This document shows positions 5,413 through 8,322 of a stretch of 8,322 nt of DNA, in pieces; the stretch's first letter is position 1; every line of letters starts with the position of its first letter. Made by a program: the position numbers and the translations under genes. Origin of the DNA: Candidatus Methanocorpusculum equi (GTDB lineage Archaea > Halobacteriota > Methanomicrobia > Methanomicrobiales > Methanocorpusculaceae); the NCBI GenBank assembly GCA_018065685.1, contig JAGHSU010000006.1:1-8322 (forward strand). The letters are read 5' to 3'. Under the pieces are notes generated by a model. The model was not told the DNA's origin and ran no database searches. It saw nothing but the letters and a program-made list of their open reading frames with translations.

Positions 5413-6188
5413 TTGTATTCATGAAGGGATATTACCTGTATTCCCAATGGTTTAAGTTTCTCTTCAAAAAAAACTGCCGGTTTCATAAATTCCCTCTCAA
5501 CCTCAACTGCCGCGCTGACCATTCCTTCATTACCTGCTCCGGAAATCCTCACACGAAGAATCCCCAAAACCCCTGCCCGGCGAAGCGTCTCCTCTGCAGC
5601 TTCCGCAAGTAAGAGTTTTTCCCGGGCAATCCGGGTATTCTGCGGAATACGGGACGCAAGGCATGATGAAGGAGGGGGGACCGGAATCCCCGCATTTTCC
5701 GCGGTTGTTACAATCTCTGATTTTGAGAGATTCCGGAGCGGACTCAGGATTCCTGCCTCCTGCAGCGCACGAAGCCCGGGACGGACACCGTCATCGGCAT
5801 TTGTTCCTTCCAGGACAGCAGAAAGGCCGCGGGTTTTTGCGAGGGAACATAGAAGTGATGCCATCTTTTTTTTACAGAGATAACAGCGGTCCTTTGTATT
5901 CGCGGAGATTGCGTCATCCTCCAGAAACGAGACATGAATCTCATGAAACGGCGTACCTTCACGTGCCGCGGCCTCACGGGCTGCAGAGAGATCACATTCC
6001 GCGGTGAACTCTGATACAACGCATGCGGCCTCAACACGAATCCCCGCCTCATTTGCCAGATGCAGAAGGACCGCACTGTCAACCCCTCCTGATACGGCGA
6101 CGAGTGCAGAGGAGATTCCGGAAAAATCCGCCCGGTTCATCATATCACAGGTCCCAATATCACGGGTCACCACATCACGGTTCATCAT
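5397..6188 (-). CDS. larE: LarE-like ATP-dependent sulfur transferase
   Basis: A PP-loop protein of 263 residues from ATG 6188, close to the usual LarE length. LarE adenylates a pyridinium carboxylate precursor and inserts sulfur on the way to the nickel-pincer cofactor. The sequence shows SGGVDSAVLLHL (33-44), KDRCYLCKKKM (99-109), EGTNADDGVRPG (127-138), SPLRNLSKSEI (149-159) and SSCLASRIP (174-182). C176 aligns with the sacrificial cysteine of the Lactiplantibacillus enzyme. Together with C102 and C105 it forms a three-cysteine set like that of [4Fe-4S]-containing LarE proteins, which would give catalytic rather than sacrificial sulfur transfer (inference). No larA, larB or larC is in the window, so another sulfur acceptor is possible. 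The start is uncertain. ATG 6188 overlaps the cca end by 14 nt and has AGGGA upstream, ATG 6143 would give 248 residues, and ATG 6308 would overlap cca by 134 nt. Confidence 0.85.
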   Translation of the reverse strand: MMNRDVVTRDIGTCDMMNRADFSGISSALVAVSGGVDSAVLLHLANEAGIRVEAACVVSEFTAECDLSAAREAAAREGTPFHEIHVSFLEDDAISANTKDRCYLCKKKMASLLCSLAKTRGLSAVLEGTNADDGVRPGLRALQEAGILSPLRNLSKSEIVTTAENAGIPVPPPSSCLASRIPQNTRIAREKLLLAEAAEETLRRAGVLGILRVRISGAGNEGMVSAAVEVEREFMKPAVFFEEKLKPLGIQVISLHEYKTGGA

Positions 6189-6203
6189 GTAAGCATCCCT
6201 GTT
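6129..6203 (-). repeat. Degenerate 15-bp tandem repeat at cca/larE junction
   Basis: Successive 15-nt blocks on the minus strand share an xxCCGTGAT ending: ATGATGAACCGTGAT (6188-6174), then GTGGTGACCCGTGAT (6173-6159), then ATTGGGACCTGTGAT (6158-6144), then ATGATGAACCGGGCG (6143-6129). In the larE frame they encode MMNRD, VVTRD, IGTCD and MMNRA. The block before them, AACAGGGATGCTTAC (6203-6189), resembles the purine stretch of the larE/thiI repeat. The first and last blocks each begin with two ATGs, which explains the ambiguous larE start. The blocks also cover the last codons and stop of cca. Confidence 0.7.
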
Positions 6204-7638
6204 TATCTGCACACATTGTATCACACACTGCATCCGGGTCCCCGGCATCTCTTTCTGCCGCCTGCATCTTCCGGATTGATGAAGCGGTCTTTGTAAAGTA
6301 TCCGGCAAAGAATGCGGAAAACTCCTCGTCCCAGACCAAAAGACCTGTCTTTACCTCAAAACCCTCTTCAAGGGAGACACGGATGTGCTTTCCAAGGGAG
6401 GCGGAGAATAGCGTATTTGTGTCCCGGAGGAGGGCCGACGCTTCAGTATATTTCCGTGCCGTTTCTGCGTACCATCGTCCGTCGGCAATCCAGGGGCCTG
6501 CAAAATCCCCGGACTGTGCATACTTTGCGGTAAAACGTTTGGAGTTTTCCGTGTTCCAGACCGGCGGCCCTTCCCGGATGGTAAATGCGGGAAGAGTCTC
6601 TGATTTCAGCTCAAAGAGAAGCAGCGAATGCTCTTTTCCCATCGAAAACCCGGATCGGATAACAGAAAACTCCGCGTCTTTCAGAAGTGATGCTATGGAC
6701 TCCCCGGTTTTTTTCAGCTGGGGCACAACCGTATCCTCAACATACTCCGGTGTTTTGAAGGTAAGTGAGACCAGAGCCGTTTTCCGCCGGGTAACGGCAG
6801 ACGTAAAGTCCTCTTTTGAGAATAACACCTGCGGTTCTGCGGTGAAATACGCCCCGGAGGGATGGGCCAGATAACCGCGGGCAAGGGCTGTAAACTCCGC
6901 AAGTTTTGTCAGAGTGACAGCCGCTGCAACATTTCGCGTCTTATCTGTCGGGTCGATTACAATAAGCGGCTCGGAAAAAAGCTTTGCTGCTGCCTTTTTA
7001 TCCGGATAATACTGTTCGATATCAATAATGGTCTGCGGCCTGAATCCGGCGGCGGCCGAAAGGACTTCGGTAAATCCTCCGCAGAAAAGCGCGAGCAGTT
7101 CACAAAGATAGCCGGAAAGTCCTCCTGTTGTGTGGTCAGAGCCGTAAACCCCGCCTGCTTTGCAGAACTGTTTTAACAGCAGAACATCAGCACGGAGAGG
7201 TGCTATTTTTTCTTTGAGATAGCGGGTGTGAAACGGTGTCCGGTCGACCGCACATTTCATCTCGGCCGTGGAGTTTATCTGATAGCAGGGTACAAGGTCC
7301 ACATCGAATCCGTCAATTACCGCATTCAGATACGGATGCTCCGCATACTTTTCCGCAGCGGTTCCGCCAAACATCTCAACAACAGCATACCCTGCGGCAA
7401 GTCCTTTCTCCCGGAGCTCCTCACGTTCTGTCTCCGGCGGGAACAACATAAACAGGTCAATGTCCTTGTCTCCTTTAACCCAGGTCCCGCGTGCAACAGA
7501 ACCTGTCACCATTGCAGGGATTCCTGCAGCAGATGCCACAGCGGCGATGAGCTTTTCTCCCATCTCTTCTACCGCCCGCTCCTCTTCCTTTGACGGGAAT
7601 ATTTCCCGAAGGATGCCTTCTTCGTATCTGTTTCTCAT
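6175..7638 (-). CDS. cca: CCA-adding enzyme (archaeal class I tRNA nucleotidyltransferase)
   Basis: A 487-residue enzyme that adds or repairs the 3' CCA of tRNA without a nucleic acid template. The nucleotidyltransferase core shows GSVARGTWVKGDKDIDLF (46-63), with carboxylates D59 and D61. The third is in FDVDLVPCY (111-119), at D112 or D114. HPYLNAVIDG (101-110) precedes it. The central domain has LKQFCKAGGVYGSDHTTGGLSGYLCELL (155-182) and VIDPTDKTRNVAAAV (227-241), both characteristic of the archaeal class. The body and tail domains follow to about 455. The last 25 residues are acidic and hold three cysteines (C472, C476, C482). They look like an extension beyond the usual end, written over repeat-like DNA. 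The start ATG 7638 overlaps the thpR stop as ATGA, so it is translationally coupled. The pairing with thpR is common in euryarchaea and supports a shared role in tRNA maturation. Confidence 0.95.
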   Translation of the reverse strand: MRNRYEEGILREIFPSKEEERAVEEMGEKLIAAVASAAGIPAMVTGSVARGTWVKGDKDIDLFMLFPPETEREELREKGLAAGYAVVEMFGGTAAEKYAEHPYLNAVIDGFDVDLVPCYQINSTAEMKCAVDRTPFHTRYLKEKIAPLRADVLLLKQFCKAGGVYGSDHTTGGLSGYLCELLALFCGGFTEVLSAAAGFRPQTIIDIEQYYPDKKAAAKLFSEPLIVIDPTDKTRNVAAAVTLTKLAEFTALARGYLAHPSGAYFTAEPQVLFSKEDFTSAVTRRKTALVSLTFKTPEYVEDTVVPQLKKTGESIASLLKDAEFSVIRSGFSMGKEHSLLLFELKSETLPAFTIREGPPVWNTENSKRFTAKYAQSGDFAGPWIADGRWYAETARKYTEASALLRDTNTLFSASLGKHIRVSLEEGFEVKTGLLVWDEEFSAFFAGYFTKTASSIRKMQAAERDAGDPDAVCDTMCADKQGCLHDEP

Positions 7639-8177
7639 AGTCCTATCCGGTGCAGCGTTGTATAAACCGGCCCAGAGGGAGTTAATACGCTCTTTTTAAT
7701 ACAGATTTCCCGAATTTCACAGGATCCGAACTCCGCAGTCTTCAGCGCGGCCGTTTTTGCCGCAAGCTGCGGCCCTGCCTCACGAACGCGGGCAAGCGTA
7801 AGATGCGGGGAAAACGGCTTATCCTCTTTTGGAAAATCTGCTGCAGTCAGACGCTTTTCAATCTCTGCCGCAAGTTTTGCGGAAGCCCCGCCGTCACGGA
7901 TGTCTGCTTTAATGACCCGGGGCGGGCGGCCGAAGGTACTGACGCCGGAGACGGAAAGAGTATAGGGCAGAAGAGAGGAATCTCTGATGCTGTCAAGCGC
8001 CGCTCTGACTTTTTCTATTGAGGCGTCGGGGATTTCACCGAGAAACTTCAGCGTGATGTGCATCAGACCTGCATTCACGGGGGACAGTCTGCCGCAGCCC
8101 TCAAGGGAACGTCCTGCAGATGCAGCGGCATTTCGTATCTCTGCTGACGGCTCTGCGGCGATGAACACTCTGACCAT
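7635..8177 (-). CDS. thpR: RNA 2',3'-cyclic phosphodiesterase (2'-5' RNA ligase family)
   Basis: A 180-residue, full-length member of the 2H phosphoesterase family. It opens RNA 2',3'-cyclic phosphates to 2'-phosphates. Related proteins can also join tRNA halves through 2'-5' bonds in vitro. The two catalytic H-x-T-x motifs are HITL (40-43) and HLTL (125-128), and the protein begins with the usual MVRVFIAAEP. The segment STFGRPPRVI (80-89) is also family-typical. It is the first gene of the operon, and its stop TGA overlaps the start of cca by four bases. ATG 8177 is the natural start because the conserved N-terminal strand begins immediately after it. No Shine-Dalgarno is visible and TATA-like sequences lie close upstream, so the mRNA is probably leaderless or has a very short leader. 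Confidence 0.95.
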   Translation of the reverse strand: MVRVFIAAEPSAEIRNAAASAGRSLEGCGRLSPVNAGLMHITLKFLGEIPDASIEKVRAALDSIRDSSLLPYTLSVSGVSTFGRPPRVIKADIRDGGASAKLAAEIEKRLTAADFPKEDKPFSPHLTLARVREAGPQLAAKTAALKTAEFGSCEIREICIKKSVLTPSGPVYTTLHRIGL

Positions 8178-8179
8178 AA

Positions 8180-8216
8180 TTGTATAGATATATGTGCTGT
8201 AATGCTATAGGATTTT
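8180..8216 (-). promoter_or_regulatory. Promoter candidate for the thpR-cca-larE-thiI operon
   Basis: On the minus strand AAAAATCCTATAGC (8217-8204) is followed by CATATATCTATAC (8194-8182). The CTATAG element is about 29 bp before ATG 8177, the right distance for a leaderless or near-leaderless start. The more TATA-like CATATAT lies only about 15 bp from the ATG, which is too close for a TATA box serving that start. I favour the distal element with low certainty. Confidence 0.35.
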
Positions 8217-8252
8217 TGCGGAAAGATGCGATTGTAGTATCCCGAAATTAGT

Positions 8253-8322
8253 TCAGTATTTATCTGATTCTGAATCGCATCCATCACACGCAGCCCAGAA
8301 CCAGCTGTTCACGTAGTTCAGG
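8253..8322 (-). CDS. Possible 3' end of an upstream minus-strand gene
   Basis: Reading the minus strand in from the right edge, one frame is open for 22 codons and stops at 8255-8253. It gives an aromatic- and cysteine-containing tail (LNYVNSWFWAACDGCDSESD, then KY). Another frame gives PELREQLVLGCV and stops at 8286-8284. Neither can be assigned to a family from so few residues, and the stretch may be non-coding. I report it only as a candidate partial gene upstream of thpR. Confidence 0.2.
   Translation of the reverse strand, partial: LNYVNSWFWAACDGCDSESDKY

Noticed and set aside
5178..5612. Plus-strand open frame of 144 codons across the thiI start and larE end
   Set aside because: It spans the repeat region antisense, with repeated PVSLYTPVSLHTPVSL produced by the SD-ATG array read backwards. 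There is no independent evidence of coding.
6189..6308. Upstream larE start at ATG 6308 (303 residues)
   Set aside because: It would add 40 residues with no LarE similarity and overlap cca by 134 nt. ATG 6188 or 6143 gives a family-typical length.
6023..6874. Long plus-strand open frame (283 codons) opposite cca and larE
   Set aside because: It is antisense to two genes with clear catalytic motifs, its translation is Ser/Arg/Pro-rich without domain signatures, and it has no promoter or ribosome-binding site of note. It is a shadow frame.
8178..8322. tRNA or small RNA gene upstream of thpR
   Set aside because: I found no T-loop GGTTCRA motif or cloverleaf pairing on either strand.

Overview
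The window most likely comes from a methanogenic euryarchaeon of the order Methanomicrobiales; a Methanocorpusculum-like genome would fit. This is inferred from the archaeal-type CCA-adding enzyme next to a ThpR-type RNA phosphodiesterase, a ThiI with no rhodanese domain but with a CxxC pair, TATA/BRE-like promoter sequences very close to start codons, poly-T terminators, and roughly balanced base composition. I see no rRNA or tRNA gene, insertion sequence, prophage, or CRISPR array.

Layout, left to right. (1) Positions 1-1623, minus strand: two adjacent paralogous membrane proteins of the flippase-like (UPF0104/AglD-like) family. They are joined by a TAATG stop/start overlap, and the downstream copy runs off the left edge. 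(2) Positions 1719-2261, minus: a small heat-shock protein (Hsp20) with an unusual Ala/Asp/Glu-rich insert in its alpha-crystallin domain. (3) A 326-bp divergent intergenic region carrying the hsp20 promoter and the promoter of the next gene. (4) Positions 2588-4126, plus: a 512-residue protein built from two gapless 260-residue copies of a [CBS-CBS-ParB-like] module. (5) Positions 4152-8177, minus: a tightly packed operon transcribed thpR, cca, larE-like, thiI. Adjacent genes overlap or nearly touch. (6) About 145 bp at the right edge upstream of thpR, with a weak promoter candidate and perhaps the 3' end of another gene.

The four-gene operon reads as an RNA-maturation and sulfur-transfer unit. 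ThpR acts on RNA 2',3'-cyclic phosphates, Cca builds or repairs the tRNA 3' CCA end, ThiI makes 4-thiouridine in tRNA, and the LarE-like protein is a PP-loop sulfur transferase. The most unusual DNA feature is at the larE/thiI junction. There, four degenerate 18-19-bp units follow one another, each consisting of a Shine-Dalgarno-like AACAGG(A)GG stretch followed by ATG, and the last is the ribosome-binding site and start codon of thiI. Related sequence, plus a 15-bp tandem repeat, occurs at the cca/larE junction. This suggests repeat-driven remodelling of translation starts in this operon.

The second notable item is the internally duplicated CBS/ParB-like protein. Its DGHHR motif may point to a nucleotide-dependent enzyme of the ParB/Srx superfamily rather than a chromosome-partition protein.
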